From contig NZ_JAQNDM010000002.1 of NCBI RefSeq assembly GCF_028368975.1, positions 9,945,572 to 10,009,571 on the forward strand: DNA of 64,000 nucleotides. Reading direction: 5' to 3'. Source of the stretch: Stigmatella ashevillena (GTDB taxonomy: Bacteria; Myxococcota; Myxococcia; Myxococcales; Myxococcaceae). Below the pieces are notes generated by a model. The model did not search any database and was not told the DNA's origin. It saw nothing but the letters and a program-made list of their open reading frames with translations. Positions 51,886 through 62,252 of this stretch are shown here, in pieces. The position numbers and the translations under genes were made by a program. Within the stretch, counting starts at the first letter, position 1; each line of letters opens with the position of its first letter.

Positions 51886-52797
51886 ATGCGTTTTGTCGTC
51901 ACGGGTTCCAACGGTCTGGTCGGCAGCCGCGTCTGTGCGCTGCTGGAGCGGGGAGGTCATGAGGTGGTGGGGCTCGGCCGGGGCGCGCGGCGCACGGGCG
52001 GTGCGTACCGCTACATTCCGGTGGATCTCACCCTGGAGGCGGACGTCCTCAACGCCATCGAGTCCGCGGCGCCCGAGGCCATCATCCATCCGGCGTCCAT
52101 GACGGAGGTGGATGCGTGCGAGCGGGCGCCCGAGCTGGCCTATGCCGCCAACGTCACCGCGGCCATGGCCGTGGCGAAGGGGGCGCGCAAGGTGGGAGCC
52201 CACCTGGTGCACGTCTCCACGGATTACGTCTTCGACGGAGACCAGGGGCCTTACGACGAGGAAGCCCGCGCCAACCCGAGGGGCGTCTATGCCCTCACCA
52301 AGCACATGGGCGAGCAGGCCGCGAAGTCTTTCGTCCCCGGGTGCGCCATCGCCCGGACGGCCGTGGTGTATGGCTGGCCTCCCGCGGGCCGCCCCAACTT
52401 CGGTGCCTGGTTGGTGGGCGCCCTGGAGAAGCAGCAGACCGTCAAGCTCTTCGAGGACCAGTTCGTCTCGCCGAGCCTCGCCGACAGCGTGGCGGCGATG
52501 CTGGTGGAGCTGGCCGAGCGCAAGCTGGGCGGTATCTGGAATACCTGTGGCGGCGAGGTGATGAACCGCGTCTCCTTTGGCCGTGCCCTGTGCGAGGTGT
52601 TCGGGTTTGATCAAAACCTCCTCGTGCCCTCGCGCATGGCGGATCTGAAGTTGCCCAGCCCTCGGCCGCTGCACAGCGGCTTGAAGGCGGACAAGGCAAG
52701 GGCCCAGCTCCTGGCGAAGCCTCTTGCGCTCACCGAGTCATTGCAGCGGTTTCATGCGGCGTGGAAGGCCGGAACCACGCCTGTCCGAGGTGCATGA
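51886..52797 (+). CDS. rmlD: dTDP-4-dehydrorhamnose reductase
   Basis: 303 residues from the ATG at 51886 ([17 protein letters not shown]). The cofactor motif is GSNGLVG, the family motif is [18 protein letters not shown] and the Y-x3-K is YALTK. It reduces dTDP-4-keto-rhamnose to dTDP-L-rhamnose with NAD(P)H, the last step of the pathway. Its stop overlaps the rmlA start (ATGATGA). The 3' part from 52478 is where the window-end inverted copy begins to match. Confidence 0.92.
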   Translation: MRFVVTGSNGLVGSRVCALLERGGHEVVGLGRGARRTGGAYRYIPVDLTLEADVLNAIESAAPEAIIHPASMTEVDACERAPELAYAANVTAAMAVAKGARKVGAHLVHVSTDYVFDGDQGPYDEEARANPRGVYALTKHMGEQAAKSFVPGCAIARTAVVYGWPPAGRPNFGAWLVGALEKQQTVKLFEDQFVSPSLADSVAAMLVELAERKLGGIWNTCGGEVMNRVSFGRALCEVFGFDQNLLVPSRMADLKLPSPRPLHSGLKADKARAQLLAKPLALTESLQRFHAAWKAGTTPVRGA

Positions 52798-53678
52798 TGA
52801 AAGGGATTGTTCTCGCCGGCGGTTCAGGCACGCGCCTGTACCCGCTGACGCGCGTCGTCAGCAAACAGCTTCTGCCTGTCTACGACAAGCCGATGATCTA
52901 CTACCCGGTCACCACGCTGATGCTGGCGGGGATCCGGGAGATTCTCATCATCTCCACGCCGGCGGATCTGCCGCGCTTCCGGGAGCTGCTGGGCACGGGA
53001 GACCAGTGGGGCGTGCGCTTCGAATACGCGGAGCAGCCCAAGCCGGACGGACTGGCGCAGGCGTTCGTGATTGGCCGACAGTTCGTGGGCAATGATCCCG
53101 TGTGCCTCATCCTGGGAGACAACATCTTCTATGGCCACGGCTTCACCGACATCTTGCAGCGGGCGGGGAAGCGGGGCCAAGGCGCCACGGTGTTCGGCTA
53201 CTACGTGAAGGATCCAGAGCGCTACGGCGTGGTGGAGCTGGATGCGGCCAACCGCGCGGTGAGCATCGAGGAGAAGCCGTCCAAGCCCAAGTCCAACTAC
53301 GCCGTCACGGGCTTGTACTTCTACGACAACCAGGTGCTGGAGATCGCCGCGCAGCTCAAGCCTTCCAAGCGCGGCGAGTATGAAATCACCGATGTGAACG
53401 CGGAGTACCTGCGGCGCGGTCAGCTCCAGGTGGAGTTGATGGGCCGCGGCTATGCGTGGCTGGACACGGGGACCCACGAGTCGCTGATGCAGGCCTCCAA
53501 CTACATCGAGATCATCGAGCGCCGGCAGGGGCTCAAGGTGGCCTGTCCCGAGGAGATTGCCTACCGCATGGGCTACATCACCGCCGCGCAGGTGGCCGCC
53601 CAGGCGGAGCCCATGCGCAAGAACGAGTACGGCCAGTACCTGCTGGCGCTCCTGGACAACAAGGGGGCGGTGTCGTGA
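52797..53678 (+). CDS. rmlA: Glucose-1-phosphate thymidylyltransferase
   Basis: 293 residues from the ATG at 52797 ([20 protein letters not shown]); the ATG at 52794 would add one Met. The nucleotidyltransferase signature is GGSGTRLYP, the metal site is [12 protein letters not shown] and the sugar-binding region is [21 protein letters not shown]. It joins dTTP and glucose-1-phosphate, the first step of dTDP-rhamnose synthesis. It overlaps rmlD at its start and rmlC at its stop (GTGA). Confidence 0.95.
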   Translation: MKGIVLAGGSGTRLYPLTRVVSKQLLPVYDKPMIYYPVTTLMLAGIREILIISTPADLPRFRELLGTGDQWGVRFEYAEQPKPDGLAQAFVIGRQFVGNDPVCLILGDNIFYGHGFTDILQRAGKRGQGATVFGYYVKDPERYGVVELDAANRAVSIEEKPSKPKSNYAVTGLYFYDNQVLEIAAQLKPSKRGEYEITDVNAEYLRRGQLQVELMGRGYAWLDTGTHESLMQASNYIEIIERRQGLKVACPEEIAYRMGYITAAQVAAQAEPMRKNEYGQYLLALLDNKGAVS

Positions 53679-54229
53679 AGGTGCTGGAGACGGCCGTTCC
53701 CGGGGTGCTCCTCATCGAGCCCAAGGTTTTTGGAGATGACCGGGGCTTCTTCCTGGAGACGTTCCACGCGAAGCGCTACGCGGACGCGGGCATTCCTGGG
53801 CCCTTCGTGCAGGACAACTACTCGCGCTCGGCCAAGGGGACTCTGCGGGGGCTTCACTTCCAAGAGCCTCAGGCCCAGGGCAAGCTGGTCCAGGTGGTGG
53901 CGGGCGCGGTGTATGACGTGGCGGTGGACGTCCGCCGGGGCTCTCCCACCTTCGGCAAATGGGTGGGGGTGGAGTTGTCCGCGGAGAACCGGCGCCAGCT
54001 CTGGGTTCCTCCAGGCTTCGCCCATGGCTTCTGTGTCACCTCGGATTTCGCGGACTTCCAGTACAAGTGCACCGCGCTCTATGCACCGGAGAACGAGCGG
54101 TCCATCCTCTGGAATGATCCGGAGCTGGCCATTGCCTGGCCGCTCTCTGGAGCGCCGAAGCTGTCCGCCAAGGACGCCGCGGCGCCCCGTCTGAAAGATG
54201 CGCCGCTGCTCCCCGCCTACGCGGGGTAG
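53675..54229 (+). CDS. rmlC: dTDP-4-dehydrorhamnose 3,5-epimerase
   Basis: 184 residues from a GTG overlapping the rmlA stop. The cupin enzyme shows [18 protein letters not shown] with the catalytic His, [17 protein letters not shown], and the ending [19 protein letters not shown]. It inverts C3 and C5 of dTDP-4-keto-6-deoxyglucose, the third step of the pathway. It closes the rml operon. A hairpin (54211-54226) abuts its stop codon. Confidence 0.94.
   Translation: MKVLETAVPGVLLIEPKVFGDDRGFFLETFHAKRYADAGIPGPFVQDNYSRSAKGTLRGLHFQEPQAQGKLVQVVAGAVYDVAVDVRRGSPTFGKWVGVELSAENRRQLWVPPGFAHGFCVTSDFADFQYKCTALYAPENERSILWNDPELAIAWPLSGAPKLSAKDAAAPRLKDAPLLPAYAG
54211..54226 (+). terminator. GC hairpin at the end of rmlC
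   Basis: CCCCGCCTACGCGGGG folds into a 6-bp perfect stem with a 4-nt loop, immediately before the rmlC stop at 54227-54229. There is no U-tract, so it may slow transcription or be chance. Confidence 0.3.
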
Positions 54230-54348
54230 GCCGTGCCCCTGGTTGCCTGCCTGCTCAGCGTGCGCTCGGGCGCGCGCTGAAGCCCACGGGGCCGCCAGCC
54301 CTCCTCACCGTGCGCATTGTTCCAACGCACACGGTCGAGGAGGTGGGA

Positions 54349-55407
54349 ATGGTGCTCCCAGGCAAAGGGATGAGCTGGAAAGAGTTCTTCAAGTCCCTGA
54401 AGGACGAGTACATGCGGGACAAGGTGGGGGACGTCGCTGGAGCGCTGACGTTCTCGGCGATTCTGGCCATCTTCCCGTTCCTTCTCTTTCTCGTCTCGCT
54501 GGCCAGCGTCATCATCGATCCCGCCCAGGCCGAACAGCTGATCCAGGAGCTGTCGCGGGTGGCGCCCAAGGAGGTGGTGTCCATCCTCGGGGATCGTCTC
54601 CATGCCTTGGCGGCCAGCAACAACGTGGGGCTGCTGACGCTGGGTGGCGTGGGTGCCGTCTGGGCGGCCTCGGGGGGCATGGTGGCGCTGATGACGGCGC
54701 TCAACACGGCCTATGGCGTGGAGGAGTCGCGCCCCTTCTGGAAGGTTCGCGGCGTGGCCCTGCTGGTGACGCTGGTGACGGCGGCCATCTCCATTCTCGC
54801 GGCGGCGGCAGCGGTGGTGACGCCGGCCCTGGCCGAGAAGGTGGGAGGGCCGTTCCCGACGCTCGTCACCTGGCTGCGCCTGCCCGTGGCGGGGATCATG
54901 ATGATGTTCGTCTGGGCGCTGCTCTACTACGCCCTGCCGGACGTCAAACAGCGCTTCCGCTTCATCACCCCTGGCTCCGTGGCGGGTGTCCTCATCTGGT
55001 TGATCGCCTCGTGGGGCTTCTCGCAGTACGTGGCGAACTTCGGCAGCTACGATGCGAACTACGGGGCCATCGGCGGCGTCATCGTGCTGCTCATGTGGAT
55101 GTGGATCTCCTCGCAGGTCATCCTGATCGGCGCCGAGATCAACGCCATCCTCGAGCACCGCTCTCCCGAGGGGAAGTCCCCGGGGCAAAAGGAGCTGGAC
55201 GAGGCGGGCCCGACGGTGACGAAGACCGAGGCGGAAAACCAGGGGGCGCAGCTGCCCGGCTCCACGGAGTTCCGTCCCCAGGTGGAGCCCCCCGTTGCCC
55301 TGGGACCCATGCCCCTCAAGGACACCCCGCTGGTGTCCGCCGCCAAGTGGGCGGCGGGCTTGGGGCTGGGCATCTTCCTGCTGCGCCGGGGAACCCGCTC
55401 CAGTTAA
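54349..55407 (+). CDS. YihY/BrkB-family membrane protein
   Basis: 352 residues from the ATG at 54349, which follows GAGGAGGTGG; a GTG at 54310 is possible but has no such site. About six membrane segments fit the YihY/UPF0761 pattern: VAGALTFSAILAIFPFLLFLVSLASVI, VGLLTLGGVGAVWAAS, VALLVTLVTAAISILAAAAAVV, GIMMMFVWALLYYAL, VLIWLIASWGFSQYVA and AIGGVIVLLMWMWISSQVILIGAEINA. The family was once called ribonuclease BN in error; its function is unresolved. The C-terminal 70 residues are polar, with a final hydrophobic helix. An intact copy lies in the right-hand inverted arm. Confidence 0.88.
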   Translation: MVLPGKGMSWKEFFKSLKDEYMRDKVGDVAGALTFSAILAIFPFLLFLVSLASVIIDPAQAEQLIQELSRVAPKEVVSILGDRLHALAASNNVGLLTLGGVGAVWAASGGMVALMTALNTAYGVEESRPFWKVRGVALLVTLVTAAISILAAAAAVVTPALAEKVGGPFPTLVTWLRLPVAGIMMMFVWALLYYALPDVKQRFRFITPGSVAGVLIWLIASWGFSQYVANFGSYDANYGAIGGVIVLLMWMWISSQVILIGAEINAILEHRSPEGKSPGQKELDEAGPTVTKTEAENQGAQLPGSTEFRPQVEPPVALGPMPLKDTPLVSAAKWAAGLGLGIFLLRRGTRSS

Positions 55408-55501
55408 AAAACAGGGAGGCTTAGACCCTCCAGGGGGCTCACCCGTTACAGGGGGAGCACGCGCGCGACACGTTCTTCTCTTCCGCCCCCTGGAGCCTTC
55501 C

Positions 55502-56716
55502 ATGTCCTTGAAGTTCCTCGTGCGGCCCGCCCTGGCCGCCGCACTCGCCACCGCTACGTTCTCCGCCCCCCTGGCCTTGGCCGAGGCCCCCGCCGCGCCG
55601 CAGGCTGCTCCCATGCAGAAGCAGCCGGTGCCCGAGAAGCCCGCGGGCGACTCCCAGCAGAAGACGGCTCAGCCGCAAATCGAGGTGGTCTTCGTGCTGG
55701 ACACGACGGGCTCGATGAGCAGCCTGCTCGAGGGGGCCAAGCAGAAGATCTTCTCCATCGCCTCGCGCATCGCCACGGGAAAGCCCACGCCGCGCCTGAA
55801 GGTGGGGCTGGTGGCGTACCGGGATGTGGGCGACGAGTACGTGACGAAGCGCTTCGATCTGAGCGAGGACCTGGACACGGTCTTCACCCACTTGCGTCAG
55901 TTCCGCGCGGATGGGGGTGGGGACTCGCCCGAGCACGTGGGCCGCGGATTGGGGGAGGCCGTGTCGAAGATGTCCTGGAGCGCCGAGCGGGGGACGATGA
56001 AGGTCATCTTCCTGGTGGGAGATGCGCCCCCGGCGAGCCGCGAGGAAGCGTGGAACTTCAAGCAGTGGTCGAAGCGGGCCCAGGAGCGGCACATCGTGGT
56101 GAACACGGTGCGCTGTGGCGGGGACAACGAGACGGCGACGGCCTGGAAGTACGTGTCGAAGCTGACGGATGGAACCTTCGACTCGATCGACTCCTCGGGC
56201 GGGATGCTGGCGGTGGCCACGCCTTATGACGCTGAGCTGGCGGCGGTGAACAAGGAAATCGCCGCGAAGACGCTCTACACGGGGACAGCGGCGGTGCAGT
56301 CCGAGAACAAGGTGCGCGCCGATCAGATGGCCGCGCTGTCGGCGGAGGCCGCCGCCGAGCGCATCAGCTACATGAAGAAGGCGCGGGGCAAGGGCGGCCC
56401 GGGCGCGGCGGCGGCGAGCAGCGCCCCCCTGGCGGTGGGCGGCGCCGTGGATCTGGTGGAGAAGCCGGAGATGTTGGCGACCGTGGCGGAGGCGGAGCTG
56501 CCCGCATCGTTGCAGGGCCTGAACAAGGATGAGCAGGCGGTGAAGGTGAAGGCGCTGGCGGTGGACCGGAAGGCGCTGGAGACAAAGGCGGCGAAGCTCG
56601 CGGCGGATCGCGACACGTGGCGCCAGAAGAACGTGGCGGAGACCTCGTCCAGCTTCGATGACAACGTGATGAAGAGCGTGAGGAAGCAGGCGGCCGATTA
56701 CGGCGTGGCCTACTGA
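55502..56716 (+). CDS. Secreted VWA-domain protein
   Basis: 404 residues from the ATG at 55502, with a signal peptide (LVRPALAAALATATFSAPLALA). The von Willebrand A domain (about 58-225) has a MIDAS motif DTTGSMSS near residue 70, and later VGLVAYRDVGDEY and MKVIFLVGDAPP. A helical C-terminal half follows (ADQMAALSAEAAAERISYMKKARGK, then ALAVDRKALETKAAKLAADRD) with a Gly/Ala-rich linker. VWA domains bind metal and protein ligands; a periplasmic or surface adhesion or assembly role is likely. The right-arm copy (59770-60983) has a one-base deletion. Confidence 0.88.
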   Translation: MSLKFLVRPALAAALATATFSAPLALAEAPAAPQAAPMQKQPVPEKPAGDSQQKTAQPQIEVVFVLDTTGSMSSLLEGAKQKIFSIASRIATGKPTPRLKVGLVAYRDVGDEYVTKRFDLSEDLDTVFTHLRQFRADGGGDSPEHVGRGLGEAVSKMSWSAERGTMKVIFLVGDAPPASREEAWNFKQWSKRAQERHIVVNTVRCGGDNETATAWKYVSKLTDGTFDSIDSSGGMLAVATPYDAELAAVNKEIAAKTLYTGTAAVQSENKVRADQMAALSAEAAAERISYMKKARGKGGPGAAAASSAPLAVGGAVDLVEKPEMLATVAEAELPASLQGLNKDEQAVKVKALAVDRKALETKAAKLAADRDTWRQKNVAETSSSFDDNVMKSVRKQAADYGVAY

Positions 56717-56722
56717 GCGCAC

Positions 56723-56748
56723 TCCCCGGGGCGCATGTGCCCCGGGGA
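56723..56748. terminator. GC-rich hairpin between convergent genes
   Basis: CCCCGGGGC at 56724-56732 pairs perfectly with GCCCCGGGG at 56739-56747, extended by one A-T pair, with a 6-nt loop. It sits between the stop codons of the VWA gene and the convergent surface-protein gene and could serve both as a terminator. No U-tract is present, as is common at high GC. Confidence 0.55.
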
Positions 56749-56750
56749 AG

Positions 56751-58223
56751 TCAGGGCTCCAACTGCAGGACGGTCGAGGTCCACTTCGCCGTGCCTGCCG
56801 TGGAGCTCCGGATGACGGCGAACTCCTCGGGATCGTATATTTCGTACAGGCCCAGTGACGCGCCAAGGGTGTCGTTGCCCGAGTAGGAACTTTCGCCGCC
56901 ACCCTGACCCGACGTCCCCTGCCCGCTGGCGAAGATCAGCGAGCGCGTCTGGTCCACCTCGTTGATGTCGAAGTCATCTTCCCCGGTGGTCGGGTTCAAC
57001 GTCACCAAGGTGTGTTGCGCTTGCGCGAGGGGCCCGAAGTCGATGCGCTCCCAGGAAACGGCATCGATGGAAGCGACCGTGCAGGACGAGGAGCCCGCGC
57101 CGCGCGAGAAGGTGATGCTGGTGGGAGAAGTGAGCTCTCCTCGCAGCACCCGATCACACAGGACCGGGGCGTCCGTGTTGGACACCCGGTGGGTGAAGAG
57201 CAACGCGGTAGAGGAGAGCGTCACGGGCGGCAAGCCAGAAACGACGAGCTGGGTTCCCGCCATCTTCTCCGTGACCCCCCGGGTGACGCTGGCGCCCTCG
57301 GCCTCCACCGCCTGAACCGACGCTTTCCACCCACTGGAGCAGTTTCCGGAGAACTCAAGCTCCGCCTGAGTCACGGAGGTGAGCTTGGCGGTGAAGAAGT
57401 CATCATCTCCCAGGGTGGTACCGCCCTGTTCGGAGCTCACCAGCAGGAAGGTATTCTGGAGGTTCGAGACGGGTTTCAGGAGGACCGTGGTGACCCGGCT
57501 GGAGTCCTTGCACGACGTGGACAGATGCTGGACCCGGAGTCCGGACGCCTTCTCCGCCGTTTGCCACATGACTTCAACAAAGCTCCCGCTCGTGTTCCGG
57601 CTGCACGTGATGGCATCTCTGGCCGTCAGCGCACAGCGGACGCCTGCGGAACTGGGATCGTTGTCGTTGGACCTGGCCTGGAAGAACAGCATCGTCTTCG
57701 TCATGTCGAACTGCGCGGGAGAGAAAGAGCACGTCTCGGAGGTGTCGTTGGTGGAAAGAGAGCAATAGCCCGTCCGCACGATGGGCAGGATCGTCTCTCG
57801 TTGGGTGATCTGAGGCAGCCCCGAAACCGTGGCGGCCAGGGTGACCGCGCCGCTGGTCCGTCCCTTGAAATAAAAGAAAGCCGGGGCTCGTCCGCGGGAA
57901 AGACCGTCTCGGTGAGAGGGGTCTTGCACTCCGGTTCGGTAAAGAAGGTGATCCCTGAGCCGCTCTGCGTCCATGAGCGCCACCGTCCGCGCGGAGGTGA
58001 AGGAGGCGCTGTTGTTTGTAGGCATCCCGTGCCTCGAGTTCCACCCGTGCGGAGCAGCCTCCCGTAGGCAGGGTCTGGGCGGCGGTGATGAAGGAGAGGC
58101 TTGCGGGGGGAGCGGGGCGGAAGACCACCGCTTGATTGGCGTTGGAGAAGCCTGGGGCTGTCGCGCCGAGCTGGACCTGTTGGCCAAGGAGCCTTTGAGA
58201 TGGAAGGTGGCGCGGGCTGCTTC
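56751..58223 (-). pseudogene. Beta-rich surface protein gene, 5' end missing, frameshifted near the fold
   Basis: The minus strand reads in one frame from about 57885 to a stop at 56751, giving about 375 residues of beta-rich sequence with many Thr/Ser (GAVTLAATVSGLPQITQRE, TSCKDSSRVTTVLL, LEFSGNCSSGW, TFSRGAGSSSCTVASIDAV). It looks like an extracellular Ig-like repeat protein; no family is recognised. Upstream of 57885 the frame is broken: left-arm reading gives ADEPRLSF where combined arms give ADEARAFFYFKG. The 5' end lies beyond the palindrome centre and is absent, so the apparent ATG at 58340 is not real. Probably a real intact gene damaged by sequence errors at a contig edge. Confidence 0.65.
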
Positions 58224-58248
58224 ACCGCCCTCGTGACGGTGGAAGCCG
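58224..58248. other. 25-bp unpaired centre of the inverted repeat
   Basis: These bases have no counterpart in the opposite arm. Read on the plus strand they continue the right-arm surface-protein frame (FTALVTVEAGSSRATFHLKG). Read on the minus strand they place a stop codon in that frame. The centre therefore belongs to the gene as oriented in the right arm, and the fold-back joint is at 58223/58224. Confidence 0.7.
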
Positions 58249-59735
58249 GAAGCAGCCGCGCCACCTTCCATCTCAAAGGCTCCTTGGCCCAACAGGTCCA
58301 GCTCGGCGCGACAGCCCCAGGCTTCTCCAACGCCAATCAAGCGGTGGTCTTCCGCCCCGCTCCCCCCGCAAGCCTCTCCTTCATCACCGCCGCCCAGACC
58401 CTGCCTACGGGAGGGGCTGCTCGCACGGGTGGAACTCGAGGCACGGGATGCCTACAACAAACAGCGCCTCCTTCACCTCCGCGCGGACGGTGGCGCTCAG
58501 GACGCAGAGCGGCTCAGGGATCAACCTTCTTTACCAGAACCGGAGTGCAAGACCCCTCTCACCGAGACGGTCTTTCCCGCGGACGAAGCCCGGGCTTTCT
58601 TTATTTCAAGGGGGACGGGACCAGCGGCGCGGTCACCCTGTCCGCCACGGTTTCGGGGCTGCCTCAGATCACCCAACGAGAGACGATCCTGCCCATCGTG
58701 CGGACGGGCTATTGCTCTCTTTCCACCAACGACACCTCGAGACGTGCTCTTTCTCTCCCGCGCAGTTCGACATGACGAAGACGATGCTGTTCTTCCAGGC
58801 CAGGTCCAACGGACAAACGATCCCAGTTCCGCAGGCGTCCGCTGTGCGCTGACGGCCAGAGATGCCATCACGTGCAGCCGGAACACGAGCGGGCAGCTTG
58901 TTGAAGTCATGGTGGCAAACGGCGGAGAAGGCGTCCGGACTCCGGGTGCCAGCATCTGTCCACGTCGTGCAAGGACTCCAGCGGGTCACACGGTCCTCCT
59001 GAAACCCGTCTCTGAACCTCCAGAATACCGTCCTGCTGGTGAGCTCAGAACAGGGCGGTACCACCCTGGGAGATGTGACTTCTTCACCGCCAAGCTCACC
59101 TCCGTGACTCAGGCGGAGCTTGAGTTCTCCGGAAACTGCTCCAGTGGGTGGAGAAGCGTCGGTTCAGGCGGTGGAGGCCGAGGGCGCCTAGCGTCACCCG
59201 GGGGGGTCACGGAGAAGATGGCCGGGAACCCAGCTCGTCGTTTCTGGCTTGCCGCCCTGTGACGCTCTCCTCCTACCGCGTTGCTCTTCACCCACCGGGT
59301 GTCCAACACGGACGCCCCGGTCCTGTGTGATCGGGTGCTGCGAGGAGAGCTCACTTCTCCCACCAGCATCACCTTCTCGCGCGGCGCGGGGCTCCTCGTC
59401 CTGCACGGTCGCTTCCATCGATGCCGTTTCCTGGGAGCGCAATCGACTTCGGGCCCCCTCGCGCAAGCGCAACACACCTTGGTGACGTTGAACCCGACCA
59501 CCGGGGAAGATGACTTCGACATCAACGAGGTGGACCAGACGCGCTCGCTGATCTTCGCCAGCGGGCAGGGGACGTCGGGTCAGGTGGCGGCGAAAGTTCC
59601 TACTCGGGCAACGACACCCTTGGCGCGTCACTGGGCCTGTACGAAATATACGATCCCGAGGAGTTCGCCGTCATCCGGAGCTCCACGGCAGGCACGGCGA
59701 AGTGGACCTCGACCGTCCTGCAGTTGGAGCCCTGA
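58224..59735 (+). pseudogene. Mirror copy of the surface-protein gene, many frameshifts
   Basis: Plus-strand counterpart of the 56751-58223 gene, stop at 59733-59735. It gives the most upstream readable part of the protein (CFTALVTVEAGSSRATFHLKG, then LSFITAAQTLPTGG), then shifts frame repeatedly. Errors include a missing base near 58600, extra G bases near 58610 and a lost base near 59072. Likely a sequence artefact. Confidence 0.65.
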
Positions 59736-59737
59736 CT

Positions 59738-59763
59738 TCCCCGGGGCACATGCGCCCCGGGGA
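59738..59763. terminator. Mirror copy of the convergent hairpin
   Basis: Same 9-10 bp stem as at 56723-56748, in reverse orientation; part of the inverted arm. Confidence 0.5.
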
Positions 59764-59769
59764 GTGCGC

Positions 59770-60983
59770 TCAGTAGGCCACGCCGTAATCGGCCGCCTGC
59801 TTCCTCACGCTCTTCATCACGTTGTCATCGAAGCTGGACGAGGTCTCCGCCACGTTCTTCTGGCGCCACGTGTCGCGATCCGCCGCGAGCTTCGCCGCCT
59901 TTGTCTCCAGCGCCTTCCGGTCCACCGCCAGCGCCTTCACCTTCACCGCCTGCTCATCCTTGTTCAGGCCCTGCAACGATGCGGGCAGCTCCGCCTCCGC
60001 CACGGTCGCCAACATCTCCGGCTTCTCCACCAGATCCACGGCGCCGCCCACCGCCAGGGGGGCGCTGCTCGCCGCCGCCGCGCCCGGGCCGCCCTTGCCC
60101 CGCGCCTTCTTCATGTAGCTGATGCGCTCGGCGGCGGCCTCCGCCGACAGCGCGGCCATCTGATCGGCGCGCACCTTGTTCTCGGACTGCACCGCCGCTG
60201 TCCCCGTGTAGAGCGTCTTCGCGGCGATTTCCTTGTTCACCGCCGCCAGCTCAGCGTCATAAGGCGTGGCCACCGCCAGCATCCCGCCCGAGGAGTCGAT
60301 CGAGTCGAAGGTTCCATCCGTCAGCTTCGACACGTACTTCCAGGCCGTCGCCGTCTCGTTGTCCCCGCCACAGCGCACCGTGTTCACCACGATGTGCCGC
60401 TCCTGGGCCCGCTTCGACCACTGCTTGAAGTTCCACGCTTCCTCGCGGCTCGCCGGGGCGCATCTCCCACCAGGAAGATGACCTTCATCGTCCCCCGCTC
60501 GGCGCTCCAGGACATCTTCGACACGGCCTCCCCCAATCCGCGGCCCACGTGCTCGGGCGAGTCCCCACCCCCATCCGCGCGGAACTGACGCAAGTGGGTG
60601 AAGACCGTGTCCAGGTCCTCGCTCAGATCGAAGCGCTTCGTCACGTACTCGTCGCCCACATCCCGGTACGCCACCAGCCCCACCTTCAGGCGCGGCGTGG
60701 GCTTTCCCGTGGCGATGCGCGAGGCGATGGAGAAGATCTTCTGCTTGGCCCCCTCGAGCAGGCTGCTCATCGAGCCCGTCGTGTCCAGCACGAAGACCAC
60801 CTCGATTTGCGGCTGAGCCGTCTTCTGCTGGGAGTCGCCCGCGGGCTTCTCGGGCACCGGCTGCTTCTGCATGGGAGCAGCCTGCGGCGCGGCGGGGGCC
60901 TCGGCCAAGGCCAGGGGGGCGGAGAACGTAGCGGTGGCGAGTGCGGCGGCCAGGGCGGGCCGCACGAGGAACTTCAAGGACAT
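59770..60983 (-). pseudogene. Mirror copy of the VWA-domain gene, one-base frameshift
   Basis: Reverse copy of 55502-56716, starting at the ATG at 60983. A run of five C is four here (near 60463), so the frame shifts after VGDAP and the chain ends with unrelated sequence at 60384. The downstream half is in another frame. All other motifs match the left copy. This is probably a read error, not a decayed gene. Confidence 0.7.
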
Positions 60984-61075
60984 GGAAGGCTCCAGGGGGC
61001 GGAAGAGAAGAACGTGTCGCGCGCGTGCTCCCCTGTAACGGGTGAGCCCCTGGAGGGTCTAAGCCTCCCTGTTTT

Positions 61076-62134
61076 TTAACTGGAGCGGGTTCCCCGGCGC
61101 AGCAGGAAGATGCCCAGCCCCAAGCCCGCCGCCCACTTGGCGGCGGACACCAGCGGGGTGTCCTTGAGGGGCATGGGTCCCAGGGCAACGGGGGGCTCCA
61201 CCTGGGGACGGAACTCCGTGGAGCCGGGCAGCTGCGCCCCCTGGTTTTCCGCCTCGGTCTTCGTCACCGTCGGGCCCGCCTCGTCCAGCTCCTTTTGCCC
61301 CGGGGACTTCCCCTCGGGAGAGCGGTGCTCGAGGATGGCGTTGATCTCGGCGCCGATCAGGATGACCTGCGAGGAGATCCACATCCACATGAGCAGCACG
61401 ATGACGCCGCCGATGGCCCCGTAGTTCGCATCGTAGCTGCCGAAGTTCGCCACGTACTGCGAGAAGCCCCACGAGGCGATCAACCAGATGAGGACACCCG
61501 CCACGGAGCCAGGGGTGATGAAGCGGAAGCGCTGTTTGACGTCCGGCAGGGCGTAGTAGAGCAGCGCCCAGACGAACATCATCATGATCCCCGCCACGGG
61601 CAGGCGCAGCCAGGTGACGAGCGTCGGGAACGGCCCTCCCACCTTCTCGGCCAGGGCCGGCGTCACCACCGCTGCCGCCGCCGCGAGAATGGAGATGGCC
61701 GCCGTCACCAGCGTCACCAGCAGGGCCACGCCGCGAACCTTCCAGAAGGGGCGCGACTCCTCCACGCCATAGGCCGTGTTGAGCGCCGTCATCAGCGCCA
61801 CCATGCCCCCCGAGGCCGCCCAGACGGCACCCACGCCACCCAGCGTCAGCAGCCCCACGTTGTTGCTGGCCGCCAAGGCATGGAGACGATCCCCGAGGAT
61901 GGACACCACCTCCTTGGGCGCCACCCGCGACAGCTCCTGGATCAGCTGTTCGGCCTGGGCGGGATCGATGATGACGCTGGCCAGCGAGACGAGAAAGAGA
62001 AGGAACGGGAAGATGGCCAGAATCGCCGAGAACGTCAGCGCTCCAGCGACGTCCCCCACCTTGTCCCGCATGTACTCGTCCTTCAGGGACTTGAAGAACT
62101 CTTTCCAGCTCATCCCTTTGCCTGGGAGCACCAT
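61076..62134 (-). CDS. Mirror copy of the YihY/BrkB membrane protein gene (intact)
   Basis: Reverse copy of 54349-55407 with the same 352-residue product. The frame stays open upstream to 62284 only because a base was lost in the leader near 62183. It counts as a second gene only if the inverted repeat is real. Confidence 0.5.
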   Translation of the reverse strand: MVLPGKGMSWKEFFKSLKDEYMRDKVGDVAGALTFSAILAIFPFLLFLVSLASVIIDPAQAEQLIQELSRVAPKEVVSILGDRLHALAASNNVGLLTLGGVGAVWAASGGMVALMTALNTAYGVEESRPFWKVRGVALLVTLVTAAISILAAAAAVVTPALAEKVGGPFPTLVTWLRLPVAGIMMMFVWALLYYALPDVKQRFRFITPGSVAGVLIWLIASWGFSQYVANFGSYDANYGAIGGVIVLLMWMWISSQVILIGAEINAILEHRSPEGKSPGQKELDEAGPTVTKTEAENQGAQLPGSTEFRPQVEPPVALGPMPLKDTPLVSAAKWAAGLGLGIFLLRRGTRSS

Positions 62135-62252
62135 TCCCACCTCCTCGACCGTGTGCGTTGGAACAATGCGCACGGTGAGAGGGCTGGCGGCCCCGTGGGC
62201 TTCAGCGCGCGCCCGAGCGCACGCTGAGCAGGCAGGCAACCAGGGGCACGGC

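Larger units (their letters stand above)
52478..58223 (+). repeat. Left arm of a 5.7-kb inverted repeat
   Basis: From within rmlD to the surface-protein gene, this arm matches the reverse complement of 58249-64000. The position sum is 116471 at the centre, 116486 at the VWA gene and 116481 at rmlA, so the arms drift only by small indels. The genes rmlA, rmlC, YihY and VWA are all intact in this arm, which makes it the better copy. Confidence 0.95.

Noticed and set aside
58340..58340. ATG giving a 529-residue minus-strand ORF (MIGVGEAWG...)
   Set aside because: It lies past the palindrome centre and its first 140 or so residues come from antisense or shifted frames of the same gene.
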